This document shows positions 1 through 8,952 of a stretch of DNA of 42,872 nt, one piece after another. Position 1 is the stretch's first letter; each line of letters starts with the position of its first letter. Below the pieces are notes generated by a model. It searched no databases. It was not told the DNA's origin and saw only the letters and a list, made by a program, of their open reading frames with translations. Source of the DNA: Phenylobacterium sp. (GTDB taxonomy: Bacteria; Pseudomonadota; Alphaproteobacteria; Caulobacterales; Caulobacteraceae); assembly GCA_020402585.1 (NCBI GenBank), contig JADBZH010000112.1, positions 1-42,872 of the forward strand, read 5' to 3'. Position numbers and translations under genes: made by a program.

Positions 1-535
1 AGCGCGCGCTCAGGCTGACGCGGACCGCAACGGAAGCCAGGACAGGCACCTCTGGCGTACCGAGGCCATCTCCCGGACCCGAGAGGCGCCGGACGCGGCT
101 ATCCCCAATGGCCACCCCGCTCTGGGCCCAGCAGCGATGTTTGCGACGGCGTTTCGCGATGACAACTTCGGGATGGCGGCCCAGGCGCTCTCGCCCGCAG
201 TGGAAGTCCGCTGGCCCTCAAACCGCCACGGCTATGGGCGTGGATACTGGATCGGTTGCCTGACTCAAATTCGTGCGAGCCTCCATGACGTCGCCTGGCG
301 GCTGGAACACATCGCCGCCCGCCCCCTCCCCGGCGCGGATATCGCAGTCGCACTGCGCTGGTCGCTTGCCGGAGTCCACCGGGGCAGCGGGGTTTGGGGT
401 GCGGCCACCGGGCGCGAGCTGCTGATCATGGCGGTGTCGCATCTTCGGCTACGCGGCGGCCTGGTCATCGAAGAGACGACGGTTTTTGACGAACTGGCTG
501 TGCTTCGCCAGGTTGCGGGAGGGCTGGGCGCGTGA
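1..535 (+). CDS. SnoaL-like (NTF2-fold) protein, 5' end outside the window
   Basis: The frame is open from the left edge (first full codon at 2) to a TGA at 533-535, so this is the C-terminal part, about 177 codons, of a longer gene. An internal ATG at 137 also exists, but the frame reads cleanly through from the edge. The visible part looks like the second half of a SnoaL-like/ester-cyclase fold: a WPSNRHGYGRG segment, then a GAATGRELLIM strand and a late GLVIEETTVFDELAVLRQV strand. That order is typical of NTF2-fold polyketide cyclases and hydratases. It resembles the arrangement of the double-SnoaL protein at 4072-5010, so two related proteins probably serve this island. Its TGA overlaps the GTG of the next gene (532-535), which shows translational coupling. 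No catalytic role can be read from the sequence. Confidence 0.7.
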   Translation, partial: ARAQADADRNGSQDRHLWRTEAISRTREAPDAAIPNGHPALGPAAMFATAFRDDNFGMAAQALSPAVEVRWPSNRHGYGRGYWIGCLTQIRASLHDVAWRLEHIAARPLPGADIAVALRWSLAGVHRGSGVWGAATGRELLIMAVSHLRLRGGLVIEETTVFDELAVLRQVAGGLGA

Positions 536-1200
536 ACCCGATTGAGACCCTGCGAACCCTCGCGGGCGGGGGGCATCCCGACTCCGGGCTGCTTCACACC
601 GCGCGTCTTGCCGCGTTTGGCATCGAAGCCCACGGCGAAGAACAGATCGTCGAAACGTTCCGCAGCGCCCCCTTCGAGATTGCGGATAATGCGTTGGTTG
701 TCACTGCGCCCGACCACGCGGCGATCTTCGATGGTGCGACCGCCCTCGTTGCAGACTTGTCGGGGGACAACCTATCAAGACTCTGGCGCTTGGGCGGCGG
801 GGAGCCGCTACCGACAGAACCGCGGATCGTAACGCCATTTGACTCCGACCTCACCCAGGACCACGGCGACATCTCCATGATTTCGTCCGACCACCCGGCT
901 CTGGCCGCCGACGCCATCGTGCGAGTCCAGAAGGCGGCGCGGGCGCTGATGCACAATGATCAGGGCTTCAGCCGCACCCGACCCTTTGTGATCCGCGCAT
1001 TTGGGACAGCCGAACAGGGGGCCGCCCTGATCGCGGCGCATCGCTTTAGCAGTGAGTTCGAGCGCCGCTCCGGCTTCACGAACATTGCACTGGCCTGGTC
1101 ACCGAAGGGTGATCAGGTGATCACCGACATCGCCGGCGAAGCCGCATGGCTTCGTGCACCCTGGACGCCTCGCGTCCCTGAAGAGGCAATACCCCAATGA
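532..1200 (+). CDS. Uncharacterised protein in the catabolic operon (222 aa)
   Basis: I do not recognise this protein. It starts with GTG at 532, inside the stop of the previous gene, and ends at 1200, overlapping the ATG of the MetE-like gene by four bases (ATGA). It is therefore surely translated as part of the operon. It has no signal peptide, no membrane segment and no obvious nucleotide-binding or metal-binding motif. The N-terminal third (residues 20-60) alternates short helices and strands in a way that could fit another NTF2/SnoaL-like fold, but this is weak. The middle holds an acidic stretch with several Asp-His pairs (DLTQDHGDISMISSDHPALAAD). The conserved position between a SnoaL protein and a MetE-like enzyme suggests an accessory or substrate-handling role. 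That is inference from context only. Confidence 0.7.
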   Translation: MNPIETLRTLAGGGHPDSGLLHTARLAAFGIEAHGEEQIVETFRSAPFEIADNALVVTAPDHAAIFDGATALVADLSGDNLSRLWRLGGGEPLPTEPRIVTPFDSDLTQDHGDISMISSDHPALAADAIVRVQKAARALMHNDQGFSRTRPFVIRAFGTAEQGAALIAAHRFSSEFERRSGFTNIALAWSPKGDQVITDIAGEAAWLRAPWTPRVPEEAIPQ

Positions 1201-2336
1201 CTGAACGCATTCTCGTCACCCATGTCGGCTCCCTGCCGCGTTCGAAGGCTGTGACAGACCTGATATTCGCCCACGAGCGTGGCGACCCGGTCAATGCCGC
1301 AGACTTTGGTCGGGTCATCGGCGATGCGGTAGATGACGCCGTCGGCAGGCAGGTCGCCGCTGGGGTCGATCTCGTCTCTGACGGCGAGATGTCGAAGATC
1401 AGCTATGCGACCTACATCAAGGATCGCATCACCGGCTTTGATGGCGACTCCCCGAGAACACCGCCTGCGGACCTTGAGGCGTTCCCGGGGTTCCTGGAGC
1501 GTCAGGCAAAGGGGGGCGGCACCCCGACTTATCGCCGCCCCAAGTGCGTCGGACCTATAGAACCCAAGACACTGGAACCGCTGCAGGACGATCTTGGCCA
1601 CATGGCGAGCGCGATCGCCAGGCACAGCCCGCTTGGTGGCTTCATGAACGCCGCCTCGCCGGGCGTGATCGCACTCTTCCAGCCCAACGAGCACTACCCG
1701 ACCCAGGACGATTATCTCGAGGCTCTCGCGGAGGCCATGAGACCGGAGTACGAGGCGATCGTGGGGGCTGGGCTGATATTGCAACTCGACTCGCCTGACC
1801 TCGGGCTTGGCAGGCACATGATGTATAAGGGCCGGTCAGACGAGGAGTACCTGCGGCTGATCGGTAAGCACGTGGAGGTTCTGAACCACGCGTTACGGAA
1901 TGTCGCGGCCGATCGGGTGCGAATGCACGTCTGCTGGGGGAACTACGAGGGGCCGCACCATTGCGATATCGAGATGGGCGTGATCCTGCCAACGTTGATG
2001 AAGGCCAAGCCCGCAGGCCTGTTGTTCGAAACATCGAACCCGCGCCATCAGCACGACTGGAACTACTTTTTGGAGATGCGCGACTTGATTCCAGAGGAAA
2101 AGGTTTTGATCCCTGGCGTGATCGACTCCACCACCAACTTCATCGAGCACCCGCGCGTTGTGGCTGAGCGGATCGAGCGGTTTGCTGGGATTGTGGGCAG
2201 AGAGCGGATCATGGCGGGTACAGACTGCGGCTTTTCCACCTTTGCGGGCTTCGGCGCAGTCGATCCGGACATCGTCTGGGCCAAGCTTCGCACTCTTGCT
2301 GAAGGCGCCGCCTTGGCAAGCGCTCGGCTATGGTGA
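1197..2336 (+). CDS. MetE C-terminal-domain-like zinc methyltransferase family protein
   Basis: This 379-residue protein matches the catalytic (C-terminal) barrel of cobalamin-independent methionine synthase and lacks the N-terminal folate-binding domain. The start reads THVGSLPR, the family signature. Zinc ligands expected for the fold are visible: H244 and C246 (HVCWGN), E278 (LLFETSNPRH) and C344 (GTDCGF). Such single-barrel proteins include real methyltransferases and also epoxyalkane:coenzyme M transferases of about the same length, which activate a thiol at the zinc. Here the gene sits in an apparent catabolic operon, overlapping its neighbours at both ends, so a thiol-alkyl transfer or demethylation step is more likely than methionine synthesis. 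The substrate cannot be read from the sequence. The ATG at 1197 is fixed by the ATGA overlap with the upstream stop. Confidence 0.88.
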   Translation: MTERILVTHVGSLPRSKAVTDLIFAHERGDPVNAADFGRVIGDAVDDAVGRQVAAGVDLVSDGEMSKISYATYIKDRITGFDGDSPRTPPADLEAFPGFLERQAKGGGTPTYRRPKCVGPIEPKTLEPLQDDLGHMASAIARHSPLGGFMNAASPGVIALFQPNEHYPTQDDYLEALAEAMRPEYEAIVGAGLILQLDSPDLGLGRHMMYKGRSDEEYLRLIGKHVEVLNHALRNVAADRVRMHVCWGNYEGPHHCDIEMGVILPTLMKAKPAGLLFETSNPRHQHDWNYFLEMRDLIPEEKVLIPGVIDSTTNFIEHPRVVAERIERFAGIVGRERIMAGTDCGFSTFAGFGAVDPDIVWAKLRTLAEGAALASARLW

Positions 2337-3079
2337 GCTTTGGAGAGCGCCTCCGTTCCGGCGACCTGCTGGCAGGAACCTGGGTAAAGACCCCGCATCC
2401 GCATGTGGTGGAGGTGCTGAGCCTGTCACCCCTGGATTGCCTGGTGCTGGATGCGGAACATGCGCCCTTCGACCGACGTGATCTGGACGCCTGCATTCTG
2501 TCAGCGCGAGCCGGCGGCAAGCCTGTGCTGGTGCGACCGGCCTCGTCTGCACATGAGCAGTTGCTCAACGCCCTCGACCTCGGCGCCGACGGCGTCATCG
2601 TCCCCCATGTCAGGACCGAGGCCGAGGCCCGCGCCCTGGTCCAGGCCTGCCATTACGGGCCGGGCGGGCGCGGATACTCCGGTGGCACCCGGGCGGCGGG
2701 CCATACGCTGCTGGGCATGGCCAAGCACCGCGCCGCGGCGCAGAACGTTGTCGTCATCGCTCAGATCGAAGACGCGGAGGCTCTCGACGAGATCGACGCG
2801 ATCGCCCGGGTCGAAGGCATAGATGCCCTGTTCATTGGCCGGGCTGACCTGACTATCTCGCTGGGCGCAGCAAGCCCGGATGAGTCGCGGGTGGCTGCGG
2901 CTGTGGAGCAGATCTGCGCAGCCTGCGTGGCGTCGGGTCGAGCCGCCGGTATGTTCCTCGGACTGTCGGACGATGTACCTGAGTGGCGCGCCAGAGGCGC
3001 CAGCCTGTTCATCCTGGCGTCCGACCAGGAGTTTCTGCTCCAAGGCGCAGCATCGCTGGCCCAGGCTGTGAGGATTTGA
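2330..3079 (+). CDS. HpcH/HpaI family class II aldolase
   Basis: This 249-residue protein is a complete HpcH/HpaI-type aldolase. The family carries out metal-dependent retro-aldol cleavage of 4-hydroxy-2-oxo acids or 2-keto-3-deoxy sugar acids, usually releasing pyruvate. The active-site residues fall where HpaI has them: H44 (DAEHAPFD), R69 (VLVRPAS), and metal ligands E147 (AQIEDAEAL) and D173 (GRADLTISLG). The glycine-rich GPGGRGYSGGTR loop at 110-121 is also typical. The start overlaps the end of the MetE-like gene by seven bases, so it is the last gene of the first operon. It ends six bases before the stop of the convergent bicupin gene. In this context it probably cleaves the carbon skeleton late in the pathway. 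Confidence 0.9.
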   Translation: MVSFGERLRSGDLLAGTWVKTPHPHVVEVLSLSPLDCLVLDAEHAPFDRRDLDACILSARAGGKPVLVRPASSAHEQLLNALDLGADGVIVPHVRTEAEARALVQACHYGPGGRGYSGGTRAAGHTLLGMAKHRAAAQNVVVIAQIEDAEALDEIDAIARVEGIDALFIGRADLTISLGAASPDESRVAAAVEQICAACVASGRAAGMFLGLSDDVPEWRARGASLFILASDQEFLLQGAASLAQAVRI

Positions 3080-3085
3080 ACCCCC

Positions 3086-4000
3086 TCACACCTGCCTAAC
3101 GGCGAAAACTACGGCATCATCGGTGGTCAGACGATGCCGGCCCATGTCCGCAGGGATCGTCATGGTGTCTCCCGCCCGGAGCGTTACAGGCTCGTCGCTG
3201 CCTTCCACGGTGACGACGCCGCGATGAACGAAGACAACATAACGGCCTTCCAGGCCGTCGGCCGAGCCCACGATATGCCATCGCTCGAGAGTGAAGCCAT
3301 GGGGCCAATCCAGGCGCCCGCCTGGGCCGATCACAAGGCCAGCCCCCTGGGCATCTCGGACCACGAGGCCGTCGGCTTCTGCCTGAGAGCACCGCCGCAA
3401 TGCCGCGACCTGCTCGCGCGTGGTCACGGGCATGGGGGAGACGTCGGACGGCGACAATTCCCCCGAAGCGGTATCGACGAGGTTGCCGTTCTCAAGCAGA
3501 ATCAGGCCGTGGTCCTTCGCGAGTTCAAATACGTCAGGCGCCCATAACACCCGGCCGGGATCGTCACCGCCGAGTACGGCCCAAAGAAAACCTGTGTCCG
3601 TTCCGACGTTGGTAAAGCCGCGGAACATTTGGGTCGGGAGGGAGATAGTGTCACCCGGGCCGAGGAAGACCTGCGCATCTTCGCCGTGCTCCCCGAGATC
3701 GAAGCGCCAGCAACCGGTGTGGGCCACGAACACCTCTGCCGTCGTGTGGCTGTGTTGCGAGTTCACGCAGTTTGGCGGCTGACGCGCGCCGCCGATATTG
3801 AACCCGTGAGGCTCTGCGATGTGGACGTGCTGGGCGGGATTCTCCGACACGCCGGGACCAATGATGGTGAAGTTCTCCTTGGCCTCCGAGCCCGGAGTGC
3901 GGGTGTCAACAAAGGCATTGTAGCAGGGCTTCAGGTCAGCGTAGCGGACGATGCGTGCGTCCAGCCTTCCACCGCCGGCTCTCTTCTGGTCTTCAAGCAC
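3086..4000 (-). CDS. Bicupin (double cupin-domain) protein
   Basis: This 304-residue protein has two cupin barrels. The first, roughly residues 50-150, carries the histidine motif region HIAEPHGFNIGG followed by NSQHSHTTAEVFVAHTG, a convincing metal-binding cupin motif 1, and then PGDTISLPTQMFRGFTN. The second (about 220-300) has the layout VTVEGSDEPVTLRAGDTMTIPADMGRH, with fewer metal ligands, so only the first barrel looks catalytic. Such proteins may be dioxygenases, isomerases or small-molecule sensors. I chose the GTG at 4000 because a GAGG ribosome site lies seven bases upstream; it also leaves 71 bases to the divergent gene at 4072. It is transcribed against both neighbouring operons and may act on, or bind, a pathway intermediate. 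Confidence 0.82.
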   Translation of the reverse strand: MLEDQKRAGGGRLDARIVRYADLKPCYNAFVDTRTPGSEAKENFTIIGPGVSENPAQHVHIAEPHGFNIGGARQPPNCVNSQHSHTTAEVFVAHTGCWRFDLGEHGEDAQVFLGPGDTISLPTQMFRGFTNVGTDTGFLWAVLGGDDPGRVLWAPDVFELAKDHGLILLENGNLVDTASGELSPSDVSPMPVTTREQVAALRRCSQAEADGLVVRDAQGAGLVIGPGGRLDWPHGFTLERWHIVGSADGLEGRYVVFVHRGVVTVEGSDEPVTLRAGDTMTIPADMGRHRLTTDDAVVFAVRQV

Positions 4001-4024
4001 GCCGAAACCTCGATCTCACTTCAC

Positions 4025-4059
4025 TTGCCTTTTCTTGCATTCGCAGTCAGTACAGGCAA
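4025..4059. promoter_or_regulatory. Dyad in the divergent promoter region
   Basis: TTGCCT at 4025-4030 and AGGCAA at 4054-4059 form an inverted repeat between the divergent bicupin and SnoaL genes. The right half lies just before the GGAG ribosome site (4062-4065) of the SnoaL gene. It could be an operator, but no local regulator gene is present in this island. Confidence 0.3.
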
Positions 4060-4071
4060 CCGGAGATGCCA

Positions 4072-5010
4072 ATGTCTCACGCTGAAACGCTCTTCGAGCC
4101 CGCCGGGCGCCGTATCTGGGCCGCCGATCACCTCTTGCGCGCATGCAATCCTGTGGAGGAGCAGATCGGCTTGGCGGCAGCGGAGCAGGCACTGATCGCA
4201 CCCCTTGCGGCCGCCTTCCCCGCGATGACGATCCGGACAGCAATCGCGATGCAGGGCGCCTTCCAAGGCGCGGAGTGGATCGCGCGGAGCGGGCACCTGC
4301 ACGGGCGCTTTGTCGCGCCGCTGTTTAGCATTCCTGCCACCGGACGGATCGCCCACCTGCGCTTCGGCAGCTTCGAACGGATAGAAGCCGGGCGGATTGT
4401 CGAGACCCTGCTGATCCTTGACCTGCCTTCGCTGATGATCCAGGCGGGGGTCTGGCCCCTCGGACACGCCATGGGTCCCGCGCTTATGGCCCCGCCTCCA
4501 TTGGGTGGAGATGTCGCGTTTCCAGCCTCATCACCGCAGGAGAGCGCCCAAAGCCTTGCGCTCGTCGAAGCCATGATCGGGGGCCTGAAGCAGTACGATG
4601 GCTCACTGAAGAGCATGGGCATGCGTGACTACTGGACGGACGACTTCTGGTGGTTCGGTCCTGAGCCCATCGGCAGCTTCCAGGGTCACCATGACTACGA
4701 ACGCGGCCACCAACGGCCGTTCCTGGCCGCCTTTCCTGATCGGGTCGGGGGCAATCACCGGGCGCGTTTCGGCCACGGCGCCTTCGTCGCCTCCACGGGA
4801 TGGCCCAGTATCTATGCAACCCACGCCGGCGGCGATTGGCTGGGCCTGGCGCCGACGGGTCGCAAGATCACCATGCGGGTGATGGATTTTTGGCGACGCG
4901 AGGGTGATCGCCTGGCTGAGAACTGGGTGATGATCGACATCCCCAACCTGCTGCAGCAGATGGGAGTCGACCTGTTCGCCCGGATGGCTGCCCTGAACGA
5001 CAGGAGCTGA
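4072..5010 (+). CDS. Double SnoaL-like (ester cyclase family) protein
   Basis: This 312-residue protein consists of two SnoaL/NTF2-like halves, roughly residues 20-140 and 165-300. The second half has the familiar layout: [23 protein letters not shown], a hydrophobic core, [40 protein letters not shown]. The family includes polyketide cyclases, dehydratases and many uncharacterised catabolic proteins, and the fold alone does not fix the reaction. I place the start at the ATG at 4072, six bases after GGAG; an in-frame ATG at 4066 lies too close to that site. The long frame continues upstream across the divergent bicupin start, but that part is not coding. The gene leads the second operon, and its stop is one base from the next start. 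Confidence 0.82.
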   Translation: MSHAETLFEPAGRRIWAADHLLRACNPVEEQIGLAAAEQALIAPLAAAFPAMTIRTAIAMQGAFQGAEWIARSGHLHGRFVAPLFSIPATGRIAHLRFGSFERIEAGRIVETLLILDLPSLMIQAGVWPLGHAMGPALMAPPPLGGDVAFPASSPQESAQSLALVEAMIGGLKQYDGSLKSMGMRDYWTDDFWWFGPEPIGSFQGHHDYERGHQRPFLAAFPDRVGGNHRARFGHGAFVASTGWPSIYATHAGGDWLGLAPTGRKITMRVMDFWRREGDRLAENWVMIDIPNLLQQMGVDLFARMAALNDRS

Positions 5011-5011
5011 G

Positions 5012-6328
5012 ATGGCGGAATGGTTGAAGCGCGGAGCAACCGCGGAGAGCAAGGCTTCCAACGATCGGGCGGTGCGAGACACCGTCGAGACCCTGCTGGC
5101 CGACATCGAGGCCCGCGGCGACGCTGCGGTGCGCGAGCTCTCGAACCGATTCGACGGTTGGGACCGTGACAGCTATCGGCTCACAGCCTCCGAGATCCAG
5201 GACTGCATCGACCAGCTTTCGCCTCAGGACCTGAAGGACATCGAGTTCGCCCAGACCCAAGTGCGGAACTTCGCTCAGATCCAGCGGGATTCGATGCTCG
5301 AGGTCCAGGTTGAAACCCTGCCGGGCGTAATCCTGGGCCACCGGCACGTCCCGATCCAGAACGCCGGTTGCTACGTCCCCGGCGGAAAGTACCCGCTGTT
5401 GGCATCAGCGCATATGAGCGTGATCACAGCCAAGGTCGCCGGCGTGCCTCGGGTTGCAACTTGCGCGCCGCCTTTTGAGGGCCGCCCCGCCCCGGCGATC
5501 GTGGCGGCGCAAGCCATGGCTGGGGCGGACGAGATCTATTGCCTGGGGGGTATTCAGGCGGTGGCGGCCATGGCGATCGGTACGCAGAGTATCGCGGCGG
5601 TCGATATCTTGGTCGGTCCGGGCAACGCCTTTGTCGCCGAGGCTAAGCGGCAGCTCTTCGGCCGCGTGGGTATCGACCTGTTCGCGGGCCCCACCGAAAC
5701 GCTGATCATCTGTGACGAGGTCGGCTGCGATGGCGAACTGGCGGCCACTGACCTTCTGGGTCAAGCCGAACATGGCCCGGATTCACCCGCCATTCTGCTC
5801 ACCACAAGCCGGGCGCTGGCCGAGGAGACGATGCGCGAGGTCGAGCGCCTGCTAACGATCCTGCCCACCGCCGCCATCGCCCGCCGCGCGTGGGACTCCT
5901 TCGGAGAGGTGATCGTTGCCGAAGACGACGCCGAGATGGCGCGGATCGCTGACGAGATCGCATCGGAGCATGTTCAGGTTATGACCAGAGACCCGGACTA
6001 CTTCCTGGAAAATATGACGAACTACGGCGCGCTATTCCTCGGGGCCCGCACGAACGTAAGCTATGGTGACAAGGTAATCGGCACCAACCACACCCTACCT
6101 ACCCGGAAGGCTGCGCGCTATACTGGCGGACTCTGGGTTGGAAAATTCCTGAAGACCTGCACCTACCAGCGGGTTCTTACTGACGAGGCTTCGACACTGG
6201 TAGGCGAATACTGCAGCCGGCTTTGTGCGCTCGAAGGGTTTGCGGGACATGGCGAGCAGGCCAACATCCGCGTGCGCCGGTTCGGCGGGCGGGATGTGCC
6301 CTACGCGGGCAAAGTCGAGGCGGATTGA
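5012..6328 (+). CDS. HpsN-like dehydrogenase of the histidinol dehydrogenase family
   Basis: This 438-residue protein is a full-length HisD-fold, zinc- and NAD-dependent four-electron dehydrogenase. The zinc ligands are at the expected spacing: Q251 and H254 ([11 protein letters not shown]), D353 ([10 protein letters not shown]) and H413 (GFAGHGEQ). The catalytic SEH pair is present in IASEHVQVM. The motifs [23 protein letters not shown] and [11 protein letters not shown] look to me like the branch annotated as sulfopropanediol 3-dehydrogenase (HpsN) and not like true biosynthetic HisD, and no other histidine genes are nearby. It probably oxidises a primary alcohol through the aldehyde to an acid. 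The substrate need not be the sulfonate DHPS. The start is one base after the SnoaL stop, and its own stop overlaps the SDR start. Confidence 0.85.
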   Translation: MAEWLKRGATAESKASNDRAVRDTVETLLADIEARGDAAVRELSNRFDGWDRDSYRLTASEIQDCIDQLSPQDLKDIEFAQTQVRNFAQIQRDSMLEVQVETLPGVILGHRHVPIQNAGCYVPGGKYPLLASAHMSVITAKVAGVPRVATCAPPFEGRPAPAIVAAQAMAGADEIYCLGGIQAVAAMAIGTQSIAAVDILVGPGNAFVAEAKRQLFGRVGIDLFAGPTETLIICDEVGCDGELAATDLLGQAEHGPDSPAILLTTSRALAEETMREVERLLTILPTAAIARRAWDSFGEVIVAEDDAEMARIADEIASEHVQVMTRDPDYFLENMTNYGALFLGARTNVSYGDKVIGTNHTLPTRKAARYTGGLWVGKFLKTCTYQRVLTDEASTLVGEYCSRLCALEGFAGHGEQANIRVRRFGGRDVPYAGKVEAD

Positions 6329-7095
6329 ACACCGACGCTCCTCCCCCTCCGACCACGCCCTCGTTTCGACTCGATGGGCGTTCTGCGCTGGTCACGGGCG
6401 CCGGTCGCGGGATCGGACTCGCCGCCGCCGCCGCACTGGTCCAGGCCGGCGCCCAGGTTACGCTGGTTGCGCGCACCGCGGTGGAGATCGGGGCGGCGGC
6501 CGAACGCCTGGGGCCACTCGCGAGCGCCTGCACCCTGGATGTGGCGGACCTACCCTCGGTCGCCGCCTTTTTCGCCGATCGTCCCGCCTTCGATGTCCTG
6601 GTCAACAACGCAGGCCTAAACCGGCCCAAGCCAATCTGGGACGTCACGGAGGAGGACTATGATGCGGTCCTCGGCTTGAACCTGAAGGCGGCCTATTTCG
6701 TGGCTCAGGCCTCTGCCAGACGGATGATCGCGCAAGGGGTCAAGGGCGCCCTGATCCATATGGGCTCACAGATGGGCCATGTGGGCGGGGCGAACCGCTC
6801 GCTCTATTGCGCCTCGAAATGGGCGTTGGAAGGCATGAACAAGGCCATCGCCCTCGACCTTGCGCCTCACGGTATTCGGTCAAACACCATCGCGCCTACC
6901 TTCATCGAAACGCCGATGACTCGGCCGTTCTTCGAGGATCCTGCATTCAAGGCCTCGGTTTTGGCCAAGATCAAGCTGGGTCGGCTGGGCAAGGTCGAGG
7001 ACTTGATGGGGGCGATCGTTTTCCTGGCCTCCGACGCCGCCGCGCTCATGACCGGCACGAGCCTGGTCATCGACGGCGGTTGGACCGCGGATTGA
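6325..7095 (+). CDS. SDR family oxidoreductase
   Basis: This is a classical short-chain dehydrogenase of 256 residues. The cofactor motif TGAGRGIG, the NNAG motif (VLVNNAGLN), the catalytic Ser in HMGSQMGH, the Tyr-x3-Lys in [11 protein letters not shown] and the C-terminal [11 protein letters not shown] are all present. I place the start at the TTG at 6325, which overlaps the TGA of the HpsN-like gene (TTGA) and follows a GAGG-rich stretch; the longer upstream frame lies inside the previous gene. Together with the HpsN-like enzyme it could give a two-step oxidation, one enzyme acting on the secondary and the other on the primary alcohol, as HpsO/HpsP and HpsN do for DHPS. The pairing is an inference from gene order. 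Confidence 0.87.
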   Translation: MNTDAPPPPTTPSFRLDGRSALVTGAGRGIGLAAAAALVQAGAQVTLVARTAVEIGAAAERLGPLASACTLDVADLPSVAAFFADRPAFDVLVNNAGLNRPKPIWDVTEEDYDAVLGLNLKAAYFVAQASARRMIAQGVKGALIHMGSQMGHVGGANRSLYCASKWALEGMNKAIALDLAPHGIRSNTIAPTFIETPMTRPFFEDPAFKASVLAKIKLGRLGKVEDLMGAIVFLASDAAALMTGTSLVIDGGWTAD

Positions 7096-7156
7096 GAAGC
7101 GAGAAAGTGTTGCGTCGGGACACGCAGGTTAGTGCTGACATCTCCGGAGACCTCAA

Positions 7157-8761
7157 ATGACGCTCTCACTCCTCGACGGGACGATCATCCTCACCTTCAT
7201 CGTCGCCAACCTCGTCATTGGCTTCGTGCTAGGGCGAAATGTGAAGACCGCCAAGGAGTTCAACATCGGCAGCGGGCGGACCCCGTGGTGGGCCATCGGG
7301 GTGTCCGTGATCGCTACCTACATCAGCGCCCTGTCTTTTCTTGGAGCACCCGCCTGGGCCTACAGCGACGGGTTGGCGGCCCTGGCAATACACCTGAACT
7401 ATCCGATCGTCATCCTAGCGGTGACCACCTACTTCCTGCCATTCTTCTATAACAGCGGCGTTGCCTCCATCTACGAGTATCAGGAGCGCCGCTTCGGAAC
7501 GACCTCGCGCGCCATCATGTCGAGCATCTTCTTGGTGACCCAAGGACTATCGACTGGCGCAATCCTCTACGCCACCGCCCTGGTGCTGCAGTTCATCACT
7601 GGCGTCCCCATCACCTGGGCCGTTGTCGCCATCACCGTACTCGCCCTGATCTACACCACCATGGGGGGTATGCTGGCAGTGATCTGGACCGACGTGTTCC
7701 AGGCCGTGATCTTGTTCGGCGGGGCTATTGTCATAATGGTCGTGATGATTTTCCTGATGCCTGAACCAATCGGCGATGTTCTGGGCAGTCTGAAGGCCGC
7801 TGGGCGGCTCACCGCCATCGACCCGACATTGGACGCCACCATTCCCACCACCATTTGGTCGGGCCTGATCGGCATGACCCTGTTCCATGTCACGGTCTAT
7901 GGAGCCAACCAGATGATGGTGCAGCGGACCCTGGGGGCTAAGTCGATCGGCGACGCCAAGAAATCCTATCTGCTGATGGGATATGCCGCCTTTCCGATCT
8001 ATTTCCTGTTCTTCTTCATCGGCGTGCTGGCCTGGGGCTATTTCGGGGGACGCCCGTTCCAGAACACCAATGAGATCATACTGCAGTTCGCGCGGGATTC
8101 TGGCATCCCCGGCCTGCTTGGCATCCTCGCAGCGGCGGTGTTGGCCGCGTCAATGTCGACACTCAGCTCAGCCTTCAACAGCATGGCGACGGCCAGTGTC
8201 GTCGATTTCTACCAGCGCTACTTCCGTACCCATGCCTCGGACGCGCACTATCTGGCCGTCACGCGCTGGATGACGCTCTTCTGGGGGGCGATCGTTATCG
8301 TCCCCGCCATCCTGTATGCGAACTCAAGCGGGTCGATTCTGGAGTTGCTAAGCAAGATCGGCAGCTATTTCGTGGGGGCGAAACTAGGCATGTACGGCTT
8401 GGGCTTCTTCTCGAAGCACACGACTGAGCGCGGTCTTTTGGTCGGGGTCTTCGCGGGCTTCGCCGTGATCTGGGCGGTGGCCACCCGCACCGATATCGCT
8501 TGGCCCTGGTACTGCTTGATCGGCGGAGGGGCAACCATGATCGTAGGATGGGTCGCCAGCCGCCTTCTTACCGGGCGGCAGGCGCACTGGTCGCCTTACT
8601 CGATCCCCGGTCAACGCGCCCGGTTCGAGGCCAGCGGCGCACCCACCTCGGTCGAGGGATGGAGCACCCTGCCGGGCACGATCGATCGTCAAAGCCTTTG
8701 GCTGATCGCCTATCTGGTCGTAACAATCGGTGGCTTGGTTTTGTTCGAAGCCTTGGTGTGA
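7157..8761 (+). CDS. Sodium:solute symporter (SSS family)
   Basis: This 534-residue integral membrane protein has about thirteen hydrophobic helices and the SSS signatures: an N-terminal unwound helix region ([20 protein letters not shown]), the [17 protein letters not shown] segment and the later [26 protein letters not shown] segment, whose Ser/Thr residues form the second sodium site. Family members import sugars, carboxylates, amino acids or related solutes with sodium. It is the last gene of the second operon, 61 bases after the SDR, with an ATG preceded by a modest purine stretch. It most likely imports the substrate of this catabolic island. I see no clear terminator directly after it. 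Confidence 0.92.
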
Positions 8762-8952
8762 CTTCCTCGATAGGGACCGTCCGGTGAACTCTGCCGGGTG
8801 CGCTGTCGCGCCAGTTCAAGCCCCTCACGTCGGCCCAACCCAGATTGTGCTGGAGGTGTAATCCGCGCCGTTGTCGCTGAAGATCATGTCGCGAAATCGT
8901 ACGCCCGGCTATCCCGCCGGGAGTGCAGGCCACTCCGTGCCAAGGTCTCATC

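Noticed and set aside
5012..6328. Biosynthetic histidinol dehydrogenase (hisD)
   Set aside because: The fold and zinc ligands fit, but no other his genes are nearby, and the [17 protein letters not shown] motifs and catabolic context point to the HpsN-like branch.
8822..8897. Minus-strand peptide with SDNGADYTSSTIW, recalling transposase rve motifs
   Set aside because: Fewer than 25 codons, with a stop just upstream and no inverted ends or other transposase parts; too weak to call an IS remnant.
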